Shown piece by piece: positions 18,401-27,242 of a stretch of 64,000 nt of DNA. The position numbers and the translations under genes are program-made. This stretch comes from Acinetobacter sp. SAAs474 (GTDB lineage: Bacteria; Pseudomonadota; Gammaproteobacteria; Pseudomonadales; Moraxellaceae): the NCBI RefSeq assembly GCF_032823475.1, contig NZ_CP127915.1, forward strand, positions 806,001 through 870,000. Reading direction: 5' to 3'. Positions within the stretch are counted from its first letter, which is position 1, and each line of letters opens with the position of its first letter. A model generated the notes under the pieces. That model worked only from the letters and a program-made list of their open reading frames with translations, was not told the origin of the DNA and did no database searches.

Positions 18401-18629
18401 GTATTATCATCCCAAGTTATGTTTGAGATAAATACTAAAATTAACGAGAATAGCTTTTAGCTTAGACTAGTATTGATTAGTTAGCATTATTCGAGGCATA
18501 GCGAGGAGTGAATTTAGTTTGGCGATTGAATTCTACTTTCTCGCTATTTTTTTGAACAGACAATGTTAATAGACTTTACATTTATTTTATGATTTACAGG
18601 AAAGTCCTTATTCAGGATTCAGGATATAT
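18401..18629. other. Spacer between the IS66 end and the GT14 gene
   Basis: No gene is visible. The stretch contains a terminator-like hairpin (listed separately) and AT-rich sequence running up to the 3' end of the - strand glycosyltransferase. It may be leftover flank from earlier insertions. Confidence 0.5.
18498..18553 (+). terminator. Long-armed terminator-like hairpin with T tail
   Basis: Outer arms ATAGCGAG (18498-18505) and CTCGCTAT (18540-18547) pair exactly, with an additional inner GAATT/AATTC pairing, and are followed by a run of seven T. It would stop + strand transcription coming from the IS66 region. The 34-base interior is long for a simple terminator. Confidence 0.35.
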
Positions 18630-19544
18630 TTAATAGTTATTTATTGAATATTTTTTCATATTTTCTTCAAGAGTAGAAAGCGGAATATTTTCTTTAAATT
18701 TTCTAGAAAATAATAGTTGAGATTTATAGGCCCTATTAAAGTCACTCTCATCCAATGTTTTTGGAAAATCAGGCCCTGTTATCCAATCAATATAACGTCC
18801 GCCCATTTCACAGTCTGGTAGATTTAAATCTAATCCATAAATTTTTGTTTTTAAATCTGGATTGTTAAAAACAATAGTTTGAAAAAACACTTCATCGCCA
18901 CATAAAGATGTTTTAAAGCTTTTTAAATAGTTAGGATTCGTATTTACATAATTAAAAATATATTTAATAGTTTTATCTGTAAGTGTAAACCAAGTAGATC
19001 CTTTATAAAGTGTAGGTAGATGGGATAGATTTTTTCTTTTCATTTTTTTGGCAAAAAATAAAAATAATTTTCTCTTCATTTTTCCAAAAAACGAGTGATC
19101 TTTTTTAAAGAAGAAATTAGGATAGTTTATTCCTAATCTATCAGATGCATCATTATTAATATTTATGCCAATAAATTCTATTGATTTTTTATAAGAATTT
19201 TCAAAATAAATCTCTCTTTTTATATTAGGCAAAATAGGAATATCATCGCCAGAAATTAATGAAAAATATTTAAATTCAAAATCAAGAGCTTTATTCATTA
19301 AAAGAAGCATAACCTCTATTTGTGAAAAGTTTCCCCATTGTACATCTATGGATTCTTGTTCTTTTATATAGTATAAATTTGAATGCTTTCCTAAATTTGA
19401 GTAAATTTTTTCTCTTTCCATTTGATTGGTTTTTTTATCAATATGAAGGAGTACTATACTTTTATTACTTTTAAGTAAATGATGAACTGTAAAAATAAGA
19501 GGATTTGTTATTTTATGACAAATAACTGCATATACATAATTCAT
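18630..19544 (-). CDS. GT14-type (beta-1,6-N-acetylglucosaminyltransferase-like) glycosyltransferase
   Basis: A 304-residue intact protein resembling the Branch / core-2 type glycosyltransferases. It has NYVYAVICHKITNPLIFTVH at the start, a VLLHIDKK strand, YFSLISGDDIPI (about residues 93-104), KGSTWFTLTDKTIKYI (about residues 183-198) and CGDEVFFQTI (about residues 217-226). Bacterial members act in surface polysaccharide synthesis. It is the only non-transposon gene in the IS cluster and is read against the capsule genes, so it needs its own promoter (upstream of 19544). Very AT-rich. The acceptor is unknown. Confidence 0.78.
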   Translation of the reverse strand: MNYVYAVICHKITNPLIFTVHHLLKSNKSIVLLHIDKKTNQMEREKIYSNLGKHSNLYYIKEQESIDVQWGNFSQIEVMLLLMNKALDFEFKYFSLISGDDIPILPNIKREIYFENSYKKSIEFIGININNDASDRLGINYPNFFFKKDHSFFGKMKRKLFLFFAKKMKRKNLSHLPTLYKGSTWFTLTDKTIKYIFNYVNTNPNYLKSFKTSLCGDEVFFQTIVFNNPDLKTKIYGLDLNLPDCEMGGRYIDWITGPDFPKTLDESDFNRAYKSQLLFSRKFKENIPLSTLEENMKKYSINNY

Positions 19545-19768
19545 GATGTTTTATTGAACCTAGATATAACTTGAATTGCAGATAAGAAATTGGCCTGAAA
19601 AATAAAAGGACTAAAGTAATCAGTTGAGTTGCCATACTAAACTTAAAGCTCTAGCGTCAGTATTCAATAATACCGAATTATTCAGTATCATTGATAATTT
19701 TTTAAAAAAATTGAAGCAATATATTGGAAATTTTTTAAACAAAGTAATCATTAGAGTTCTTTCATAAG

Positions 19769-20239
19769 TCATTTGCTACTCAATTCCATATTATAAATTC
19801 CAGCAATTAAATTAAATCTTAAACCCAGTCTTTTTCCTCGGTTACGATATCGCTCAGCAAGAATTTTAAAGGTTTTCAAACGACCAAATATATGCTCAAT
19901 GCTGATTCTCCTCTTGTTTATTTCTTGATTATAAATCTTCAGCTCAGGATCTAATGTGCAACACTTTTTTGCTTTTAATGGCAATAGACTATTCGGATAC
20001 ACGGCATAAAGTCCTTGATAGCCCTTATCTGCGAGAATAAAGCCACTTACAGGAATCTGATGCAAGTTACGTTTGAATAATTCGAAATCATGCACAGCAC
20101 CTCGGCTTGTACATAAACTCAGAATTTGCTGAGTTCTATAATGAATGATCGCTTGAACTTTGAAAGTATGTGCCTTCTTCTTGCCGCTATAGCTTTTTTT
20201 CTGTTTTTTTAGGCCGTTGTATTGGAATTTCTGTAGCAT
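19769..20239 (-). CDS. IS5-family transposase, second frame (copy B)
   Basis: This is the C-terminal DDE part, with FILADKGYQGL and ISIEHIFGRLKTFKIL, keeping the normal Arg that copy A has lost. It differs from copy A at only a few positions. As in copy A it should be joined to the first frame at the run of seven A, but the first frame here contains an early stop, so a full transposase cannot be made from this copy. Confidence 0.8.
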   Translation of the reverse strand: MLQKFQYNGLKKQKKSYSGKKKAHTFKVQAIIHYRTQQILSLCTSRGAVHDFELFKRNLHQIPVSGFILADKGYQGLYAVYPNSLLPLKAKKCCTLDPELKIYNQEINKRRISIEHIFGRLKTFKILAERYRNRGKRLGLRFNLIAGIYNMELSSK

Positions 20240-20651
20240 CTACGATGACCACATTCCAGTCTATGCCTTCGCCTTCTGGCAAATGCTTCGGTAAATTAAA
20301 TAGATTAGACTTGATGAGGCAATCCTCTATATGACGCACAATTCTTGAAGCTCGAATCTTGACCGCAATTCGTCATGCAGCATCCTCTACATGACGCACA
20401 ATTCTTGAAGCTGTGGGCTCTGAAACTCCGTAACTTGTGGCAACATGAAATAAGGTTCGGTATTCACGCCAATAGCTTAGGCATAAGAGAATCTGATCCT
20501 CTATGCTTAATTTGGGTGGCCTGCCTTTGGAAGGAGTTTGCTGCTTTAATTGCATTAAATCAAAAGTTGACCACGAGATGCCTGTATAGCGCTTAAATTG
20601 TGTTTCAGAAAGCTTTTTTGAGTCGATGTATTTCATCTGCAAATTATGCAC
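20217..20651 (-). pseudogene. IS5-family transposase, first frame (copy B), stopped by an insertion
   Basis: The frame starts as in copy A (MHNLQMKYIDSKKL) and reads to RIVRHVED, then enters a 60-base insertion. The insertion reads AA, stop, then RIAVKIRAS and repeats RIVRHIED before normal sequence resumes. The insertion length is a multiple of three but it brings in a TGA at about 20373. The repeated segment is TCCTCTAYATGACGCACAAT and the following 10 bases, at 20323-20352 and 20383-20412. Confidence 0.85.
20323..20412. repeat. 30-base direct repeat spaced by 30 bases inside IS copy B
   Basis: The 30-base unit at 20323-20352 recurs at 20383-20412 with one mismatch (T/C). The 30 bases between them are not found elsewhere in the element. 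The period is exactly 60. Copy A has the unit once, so this is an insertion-duplication in copy B. Confidence 0.9.
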
Positions 20652-20776
20652 GAATACTCAGAAAATTAGAGACTAAATATTAGTCAGAAGATGACTATTT
20701 TTTGATTTATGAAAGATATCTAATCTAAAAAACAAATATTAATCCAAAAATATTATTATTTTAACCCCAATCCTGT

Positions 20777-21556
20777 TTAAGCCAATGATTCTATAATCTG
20801 AATGGTTGGCTTATTTCGATGGGTTAATTGATATGCACATAACGAAGCATAAATCCCACTTAAAAAGCCCAGAATACTACGCGCTTTGCTCGTTACTAAA
20901 CTGTATTGTCCTTTTAAGAGGCTGAATAAAGTCTCTATTTTATTACGCTGTTTTAAGTGATATTCATCAGATTGTTGTAGTTGAACAGACTTCATATTCT
21001 TTCGATGATAGGTAATCAAATCAATACATTGATCTCTTAACCTGCTTTTTAACTCTTTGCTGATATAGCCACGATCTGCATAGAGCTTCGCTTGTAAACC
21101 CGCAACTAACTTCTCCACCATTTTAGCAATATTCCCGTTGGATAAGGCTGAGCTAACGATCTTGCCAAATTGATTCATCACGATATGTAATTTACAACCA
21201 TAAAACCAACTCCTCGAACTTTTACCACGAGTTGCGATTTTAGCTAGAGATTTATGGCGCTGAATCCGTTGATTTTTACAGACTAGTAGTGTTGTTGAAT
21301 CAATCCATAAATATTGTTTATCTTGACCTTTCATCAGTGACACATGTAAAGCATGTAGGGCGAGTTGGTGCATATTGATCAAATGAATCATACGTTGGTA
21401 ACAGGGTAAGCTTTTAAATAAATGACATTTATCCTGCTTCAACCATGAAAAGAATGCTTTGAAATTGTTGAAGTGAGAACACTTATACCAAATGGCGATA
21501 AAGGTAATTTCTGAGATGCTTAGTTGACCAGTTCGGATTCTTAAACAGTGATTGCT
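20777..21556 (-). pseudogene. IS982-family transposase, N-terminus missing
   Basis: The visible frame has the IS982 pattern: QLSISEITFIAIWYKCSHFN (N-terminal region), LWIDSTTLLVCKNQR with the first catalytic Asp, RGKSSRSWFYGCKLH, LYADRGYISKEL with the second Asp, and RNKIETLFSLLKGQYSLV with the Glu. The frame is open from the stop at 20777 up to 21556, where it runs into IS5 copy C, so about 50 N-terminal residues are gone. A TTG at 21440 is the only internal start of note. The left terminus probably lies near 20763 but I cannot place it. Confidence 0.8.
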
Positions 21557-21995
21557 TTAGCGGCAAGAAGAAGGCACATACTTTCAAAGTTCAAGCGATC
21601 ATTCATTATAGAACTCAGCAAATTCTGAGTTTATGTACAAGTCGTGGTGCTGTGCATGATTTCGAATTATTCAAACGTAACTTATATTAGATTCCTGTAA
21701 GTGGCTTTATTCTCGCAGATAAGGGCTATCAAGGACTTTATGCTGTGTATACGAATAGTCTATTACCATTAAAAGCAAAAAAGCTTTACACATTAGATCC
21801 TGAGCTGAAAATTTATAACCAAGAAATAAACAAGAGGACAATCAGCATTGAGCATATATTTGGTCGTTTGAAAACCTTTAAAATTCTTGCTGAGCGATAT
21901 CGTAATCGAGGAAAAAGACTGGGTTTAAGATTTAATTTAATTGCTGGAATTTATAATATGAAACTGAGTAGAAAATGACTTATGAAAGAACTCTA
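21549..21995 (+). mobile_element. IS5-family insertion sequence, copy C (partial, inverted)
   Basis: About 445 bases matching the transposase second frame and the terminus of copies A and B but in the opposite orientation, ending ATGAAAGAACTC at 21982-21993. The 5' half is missing and replaced by the IS982 remnant. It carries a stop, TAG, at about 21688 where copies A and B have CAG, and more substitutions than A and B have between them, so it is an older copy. Confidence 0.85.
21561..21978 (+). pseudogene. IS5-family transposase second frame, copy C, with stop codon
   Basis: It encodes GKKKAHTFKVQAIIHYRTQ, then a stop after KRNLY, then IPVSGFILADKGYQGL, and ends RISIEHIF-like (TISIEHIFGRLKTF) to KLSRK. 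The 5' frame is absent. Inactive. Confidence 0.85.
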
Positions 21996-22771
21996 TTAAA
22001 AATAATGAGTTAAAAGCCAACTACAATACTTGGTTTAAAATAAGCTATTTGTTATGTTATGACAAAATACTAATATTAAAAAATTAGGTTATTACCAAAA
22101 TAAAGTGTTTAATTATTTTTTAAATAATTGTTGAACTACTTTTTAATATAGATGATATGGTAATCATTTACCTAAAAATAGTGATTGATCTTACATATAA
22201 TATATGATCGTTTGATTAAAAAACAATAATGTTAGCTTATAAATTTTTTTTTAATTTTAATGTGTATTTGATCATCATATTTGATTTCAATTGAATTAAA
22301 AATATCATTATTTATTTATATTTACATTTATGTTGTTGATAAATTGTATATGTATTAGTCTTATATTGATAAGATAATATTAACAATTATTTATTTTAAT
22401 TAGTTTTGATTAAATATTGATAGTTATAAATTTCTATTATTCTTGTTATAGATCAATCTATTGAGTATACCAATAAGCTTTTATTTTCTTTTTAATAAGA
22501 TATACTAAATTTTAAATTTAATTTTAGTTTATAAATAATTATTATTTTTTGCTGGAAATAGCACAAGAATAGTACATAAAAACATTTTACTTTATTTAAA
22601 ACTTTAATAATAAAAAAAGTCGTATTATAATCCCTAGAAATCGGTATTTTAGTTGCCGTTTTTTTAGGAAATAATGATATTGAGTATATGGAATACATAA
22701 TCGAGTTTTATTGTGATTTTCATAATTCTCAAAATAAATTTTTAAGTTTTTTAAATTATGCAGGGTAAAAA
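21996..22771. other. AT-rich non-coding region upstream of the second initiating transferase
   Basis: About 775 bases with no credible gene; short open frames have no homology that I recognise and no ribosome binding site. A perfect TATAAT lies at 22626-22631 without a clear -35. The last 150 bases probably hold the promoter of the itrA-galU-ugd-gpi-gne operon, since IS elements separate it from upstream capsule transcription. The base composition resembles the wzx module, so part of it may be degraded capsule DNA. Confidence 0.45.
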
Positions 22772-23392
22772 ATGAAGAGATTAATTGATATTAGTATTGC
22801 GTTATTCGCATTACTAATTTTATCGCCTATATTTATTTTTTTATGCTTTAAGGTCAAAAAACAGCTCGGTGCTCCTATTTTCTTTTGTCAAGAACGTCCT
22901 GGAAAAAACGGTTGCCTCTTTAAAATGATTAAGTTTCGTTCTATGCGTAATGCGGTTGATAAAAATGGTGATCCATTACCCGACGAACAACGTATTACCC
23001 CCTTTGGACAAAAACTACGTTCAACCAGTCTTGATGAAATGCCACAATTGATTAATGTCCTTAAAGGCGATATGAGTATTGTGGGGCCTCGTCCACAAAT
23101 GAAAGAATTTCTAGAACATTATACTGCAGAGCAACATCGTAGACATGAAGTTAAACCTGGTATGACTGGGCTTGCCCAAGTCAATGGCCGTAATCATCTA
23201 AGCTGGGAAGAAAAATTTGCTTTAGATGTTCAATATGTTGATAACCGTTCAACTTTGCTAGATTTTAAAATTATGTTAAAAACAGTCAAAGTAATGTTGA
23301 TGAAAGAAGGAATTAATGCACCAGACCAAATTGTTGGTGCAACTCGATTCAATCGTCAGTCAGTCTCGGAAAGTAAAACTTTCCAAAAATAG
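22772..23392 (+). CDS. itrA: Second initiating sugar-phosphate transferase (ItrA position)
   Basis: A 206-residue bacterial sugar transferase with one N-terminal hydrophobic helix (residues 4-28), FKMIKFRSMRNAVDKNGDPL, STSLDEMPQLINVLKGDMS, VGPRPQMKEFLEHY and KPGMTGLAQVNGRN. It should start repeat-unit synthesis by loading a HexNAc-phosphate on undecaprenyl phosphate. It sits immediately before galU, where Acinetobacter K loci usually carry itrA. It differs clearly from the first such enzyme (1421-2029), for example PQMKEF where that has PLLMEY, so the two probably use different UDP-sugars. The subtype label is by position, not by comparison. Confidence 0.85.
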   Translation: MKRLIDISIALFALLILSPIFIFLCFKVKKQLGAPIFFCQERPGKNGCLFKMIKFRSMRNAVDKNGDPLPDEQRITPFGQKLRSTSLDEMPQLINVLKGDMSIVGPRPQMKEFLEHYTAEQHRRHEVKPGMTGLAQVNGRNHLSWEEKFALDVQYVDNRSTLLDFKIMLKTVKVMLMKEGINAPDQIVGATRFNRQSVSESKTFQK

Positions 23393-23418
23393 TTTGTAAA
23401 TTGATAGCGGTCACTTTA

Positions 23419-24294
23419 ATGATTAAAAAAGCAATTCTTCCAGTCGCTGGACTCGGTACACGATTTCTTCCTGCCAGTAAATCAATTCCTAAAGAAATGG
23501 TGACCGTGGTTGATCGCCCTGCGATTGAATATGTAGTCAAAGAAGCTGTTGCAGCAGGTATTGAACATATTATTTTGGTCACGCACTCTTCTAAAGTATC
23601 GATTGAAAATTATTTTGATCGTAATTTTGAATTAGAAACTATACTCACACAGAAAAAAAAGTTTGATTTATTAAAAGAAATTACCGAGATTTTGCCGCCA
23701 CATGTCACCATCAGTAGTGTTCGTCAACCACAGCCTTTGGGCTTGGGACATGCGGTTTTATGTGCCAAAGATCTTATTGGTCAAGATGATTTTGCGGTGT
23801 TGTTACCCGATGTTTTGGTGAAAGACAACAGTGAAATCAATGATCTCAATCTAATGATCCAGCGTTTTGAAAGCAGTCAAGCTGCACAAATTATGGTTGA
23901 AGCTGTAGCAGATCATTTGGTGGATCAGTATGGCATTGTCGATGTAGCGGAAATTCCGCCAGAAGGTCGTAGTAGCGTAATGCAAGGGATTGTGGAAAAG
24001 CCGGCCATCGGTTCTGCACCGTCAAATCTTTCTGTGGTTGGACGCTATATTTTACCTGCCAAAATTATGTCATTATTGGCACAAACGCCTAAAGGTGCGG
24101 GCAATGAAATTCAATTGACGGATGCAATTGCCATGTTACAACAGCATGATGTCGTTGAGGCCTATCGAATGAAAGGACAAACATTTGACTGTGGCAGTAA
24201 GCTGGGTTATTTAAAAGCAGTGTTACATTATGGAGTTGATCATCCACAATTGGGTACTGCATTTAAAAGCCTGATTCAAGAACTTGATCACTAA
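23419..24294 (+). CDS. galU: UTP-glucose-1-phosphate uridylyltransferase
   Basis: A 291-residue nucleotidyltransferase. The start at 23419 gives MIKKAILPVAGLGTRFLPAS, the family start with the nucleotide-binding loop; an in-frame TTG at 23401 would add six residues. SKSIPKEM, QPQPLGLGHAVLCA and VEKP are present. It makes UDP-glucose, the precursor for both dehydrogenases and the epimerase in this locus. First of a tight run with ugd, gpi and gne. Confidence 0.95.
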   Translation: MIKKAILPVAGLGTRFLPASKSIPKEMVTVVDRPAIEYVVKEAVAAGIEHIILVTHSSKVSIENYFDRNFELETILTQKKKFDLLKEITEILPPHVTISSVRQPQPLGLGHAVLCAKDLIGQDDFAVLLPDVLVKDNSEINDLNLMIQRFESSQAAQIMVEAVADHLVDQYGIVDVAEIPPEGRSSVMQGIVEKPAIGSAPSNLSVVGRYILPAKIMSLLAQTPKGAGNEIQLTDAIAMLQQHDVVEAYRMKGQTFDCGSKLGYLKAVLHYGVDHPQLGTAFKSLIQELDH

Positions 24295-24309
24295 AAATAA
24301 GGTATTGTC

Positions 24310-25566
24310 ATGAAAGTCGCAATATTTGGCCAAACGCTTTATTCTGGTGTATTGGCTGCGCTACTGGCGGAATGTGGTCATTTGGTTTTTTGGTGCGATC
24401 TACTCCAAAAACCGGTTTTAGAACAGGCTTATACTCAAGATAAAGCAGTCAAGCATTTACTTGATCAACAACAGGCCAGTGGATTTTTAAGTTATTGCGG
24501 CTTTCAGGATATTCCTTTAGATGCTGATGTATATTTCTTTAGTTTTAATCCTGCCGAAGAATTACAAGCGATTGAAATTTTAACACAGTTAACATTAAGA
24601 CCGATTATTCATCCTAAATTGATGATTAATGCATCTACCTTGGGTTTGCATGGTACAGAAAAATTTGCCAATATCTTATCGGAAGATGACTGGGTGTATT
24701 TGCCTGATATTATTCAAGAAGGTAATGCATTACAGAGTTTTACTCAAGCCAAACAATTGGTTGTCGGATGTTCCAAACCATCGAGTGAAATCAAAATAAT
24801 CGAATTATTACGACCTATTTTTCCACGAAAACAACATTATAATTTTATGCCAGTGCTAGATGCTGAATTTACTAAGCTAAGTGTGTCTGGCATGTTGGCG
24901 ACACGCATCAGTTATATTAATGACTTGGCAATTGTTGCGGAAAAGTTAGGCATTGATATTGAACATGTGCGTCAAGGTATGGCGGCCGATAGTCGTATTG
25001 GTGCTTCATATTTATATCCTGGTGCAGGCTTTGGTGGTGAAAATTTTTCACATGATATTCTGACTTTGGCCAATACTGTCTCTGATACAGGCACTAAAAG
25101 TCAGCTACTGGCACAGGTGTGGGAAATTAATGAACAACAGAAAGAAATTTTATTTCGTAAATTGTGGAATTATTACCGTGGTGATTTAAGTGGTAAAACA
25201 GTGGCAATCTGGGGTGCGTCTTTTAAAGAAAATACCGCACGTATTCAACAGTCACCGATTCACACCATGTTAAAAGCACTCTGGGCACAGGGTGTAACGG
25301 TAAAATTACATGATCCACAAGCGTTAACTGAAATTGAACAACACTATGGCCAGCGTGCCGATTTAATCTATTGCCGAAATCAATATGATGCCATTCAGGA
25401 TGCACATGCTTTATGTCTATTAACCGCTTGGAAGCAGTATTGGAGTCCAGATTATACGCGGCTATTAAAAGAAATGAATCACCCTTTAATTCTAGATGGG
25501 CGTAATATCTATGATCCACAATATGTTAAAGCACAAGGATTGGTCTATCGAGGTGTGGGGCGTTAA
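24310..25566 (+). CDS. ugd: Divergent UDP-glucose 6-dehydrogenase homologue lacking the catalytic cysteine
   Basis: A 418-residue protein aligned by its overall layout to nucleotide-sugar dehydrogenases and found at the conserved ugd position between galU and gpi. Two hallmark motifs are altered. The Rossmann GxGxxG is GQTLYSG (residues 7-13), and the catalytic block G-[FY]-G-G-x-C-[FL]-P-K-D is [12 protein letters not shown] (residues 238-249), with Asn at the Cys position and His for Lys. [13 protein letters not shown] and the C-terminal Rossmann ([12 protein letters not shown]) are kept. It may be inactive as an oxidase, a different enzyme, or a structural partner. The canonical enzyme at 8100-9269 can supply UDP-glucuronate. 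Confidence 0.8.
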   Translation: MKVAIFGQTLYSGVLAALLAECGHLVFWCDLLQKPVLEQAYTQDKAVKHLLDQQQASGFLSYCGFQDIPLDADVYFFSFNPAEELQAIEILTQLTLRPIIHPKLMINASTLGLHGTEKFANILSEDDWVYLPDIIQEGNALQSFTQAKQLVVGCSKPSSEIKIIELLRPIFPRKQHYNFMPVLDAEFTKLSVSGMLATRISYINDLAIVAEKLGIDIEHVRQGMAADSRIGASYLYPGAGFGGENFSHDILTLANTVSDTGTKSQLLAQVWEINEQQKEILFRKLWNYYRGDLSGKTVAIWGASFKENTARIQQSPIHTMLKALWAQGVTVKLHDPQALTEIEQHYGQRADLIYCRNQYDAIQDAHALCLLTAWKQYWSPDYTRLLKEMNHPLILDGRNIYDPQYVKAQGLVYRGVGR

Positions 25567-25568
25567 TC

Positions 25569-27242
25569 ATGAGTCAGTATAAATATCCCTATCCAGTCGA
25601 AACGGTTGAAAGTGTTTTTAGTGATTTAAATCATTTAAAACAACAGTTTGAACAGCAGCATTTGACCACATTATTTGCACAGCAGCCACAGCGTTTTGAT
25701 CGGTTTTCCGTCGATTTAAAACCGGTATTTTTTGATTTTAGTAAGCAGCGTGTTGATGCGACAGTATTAAAAAAGCTGGTGGGCTGGGCACATGCGCAAG
25801 ATTTAACCCTTTGGATTAAACGTTTATTTTCATCTGAAAAAATTAACTATACCGAGCAGCGTGCAGCGATGCACTGGGCACTGCGTTTACCATCCCATGA
25901 TCACTTACATGGTGATCTTGCACAGCAAGTGCATATACAACAAGCACGTATGTTTGAGCTGGTGGATAAAATTCATGCAGGTCAGTATCGAGGCGCTACC
26001 GGAGAAGTGATTCAGGATGTGGTCAATATTGGTGTAGGCGGGTCTGATCTCGGTCCACTCATGGTGACACATGCATTGTCTGACTTTAAACAAGCCACTG
26101 AAAAACCACTGAATATTCATTTTGTTTCAACCATTGATGGTAGTCAGCTTTCTGAACTGTTGCATAAACTTCGTCCTGAAACCACGTTGTTTATTATTTC
26201 TTCAAAATCGTTTAGTACCATTGATACTTTATCAAATGCACAAACCGTACGGCTGTGGTTAGAGAAATCCTTACTCTTAACCCATCAAATTTTAAAACAT
26301 CACTTTATTGGGGTATCGACCAAACCCGAGAAAATGACGGCATGGGGCATTTGTCCTGAAAATCAATTCTTATTATGGGATTGGGTGGGTGGACGTTATT
26401 CACTGTGGTCATGTATTGGTTTACCGATTGCCTTGACCATTGGGGTTGAAGGTTTTAAACAGTTTTTGGCGGGTGCGTATCAGATTGATCAGCATTTTCA
26501 GCATGCACCATTTGAGCAGAATATCCCTGTATTGATGGGATTACTGGGCGCGTGGAACAATAATTTTTTAGATATTCAGACCCATGCTATTTTACCTTAT
26601 GATGGTCGCTTAAAGTATTTTGCAGCGTATTTACAGCAGCTTGAAATGGAATCGAATGGTAAATCCATTCAACGCAATGGTCAAAAAGTCCCATGGGATA
26701 CCTGTCCGATTGTATGGGGAGAAGTTGGCCCGAATGCACAGCATGCTTTTTATCAGTTATTGCATCAAGGTACACAGTCGGTCAGTAGCGATTTTATTGC
26801 ACCGATACAACGTTATAATAGTCAGCAATTTACCTATGTTGATAATGCTGAGGCATTAATAGAGCAACACCATTTGGCATTGTCCAACTGTTTGGCACAG
26901 TCTCGTTTATTGGCCTTTGGTAATCAAGCATTGGCAGCCGATGAAGTTGCTACACTTGCAGAGTATAAACAATATACAGGTAACCAGCCGAGTAGTACGA
27001 TTTTATTGGATGAATTAAATCCTTATAGCTTGGGTATGTTGATTGCGATGTATGAACATAAAGTATTTGTACAATCGGTATTATGGAATATCAACCCATT
27101 TGATCAATGGGGTGTTGAAAAAGGTAAAGAAATAGCCAACCATTTATTGCCAATTTTAAATGGACAAAGTCGTGATCTATCTGATTTGGACAGCTCGACA
27201 CAAGGCTTAATTGATAAATTAATGGGGAAAAAGCATGGCTAA
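25569..27242 (+). CDS. gpi: Glucose-6-phosphate isomerase
   Basis: A 557-residue enzyme with full-length family layout: [21 protein letters not shown] phosphate loop ([11 protein letters not shown]), [10 protein letters not shown], the catalytic Glu region [12 protein letters not shown], and the C-terminal signature [11 protein letters not shown]. It interconverts glucose-6-phosphate and fructose-6-phosphate, feeding GlmS for amino sugars and Pgm/GalU for UDP-glucose. It starts 2 bases after ugd and overlaps gne by 8 bases. Confidence 0.96.
   Translation: MSQYKYPYPVETVESVFSDLNHLKQQFEQQHLTTLFAQQPQRFDRFSVDLKPVFFDFSKQRVDATVLKKLVGWAHAQDLTLWIKRLFSSEKINYTEQRAAMHWALRLPSHDHLHGDLAQQVHIQQARMFELVDKIHAGQYRGATGEVIQDVVNIGVGGSDLGPLMVTHALSDFKQATEKPLNIHFVSTIDGSQLSELLHKLRPETTLFIISSKSFSTIDTLSNAQTVRLWLEKSLLLTHQILKHHFIGVSTKPEKMTAWGICPENQFLLWDWVGGRYSLWSCIGLPIALTIGVEGFKQFLAGAYQIDQHFQHAPFEQNIPVLMGLLGAWNNNFLDIQTHAILPYDGRLKYFAAYLQQLEMESNGKSIQRNGQKVPWDTCPIVWGEVGPNAQHAFYQLLHQGTQSVSSDFIAPIQRYNSQQFTYVDNAEALIEQHHLALSNCLAQSRLLAFGNQALAADEVATLAEYKQYTGNQPSSTILLDELNPYSLGMLIAMYEHKVFVQSVLWNINPFDQWGVEKGKEIANHLLPILNGQSRDLSDLDSSTQGLIDKLMGKKHG

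Larger units (their letters stand above)
19754..20683 (-). mobile_element. IS5-family insertion sequence, copy B, with a 60-base internal insertion
   Basis: This matches copy A (14249-15118) throughout, in the same orientation, but is 930 rather than 870 bases long. TTAG is again present at both ends (19751-19754 and 20680-20683). The extra 60 bases lie in the first transposase frame. Confidence 0.87.

Noticed and set aside
14249..20683. Active composite transposon carrying the GT14 gene
   Set aside because: Copy B has a stop in its transposase, the outer copies have their own TTAG flanks at both ends, and no outer target duplication for the whole unit is evident; past mobilisation remains possible.
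22492..22698. 68-codon open frame on the - strand before itrA
   Set aside because: Composition is that of AT-rich non-coding DNA; no start signals and it would oppose the operon promoter region.
21996..22771. JUMPstart/ops element before the capsule operon end
   Set aside because: No GGCGGTAGCGT-like core is present.
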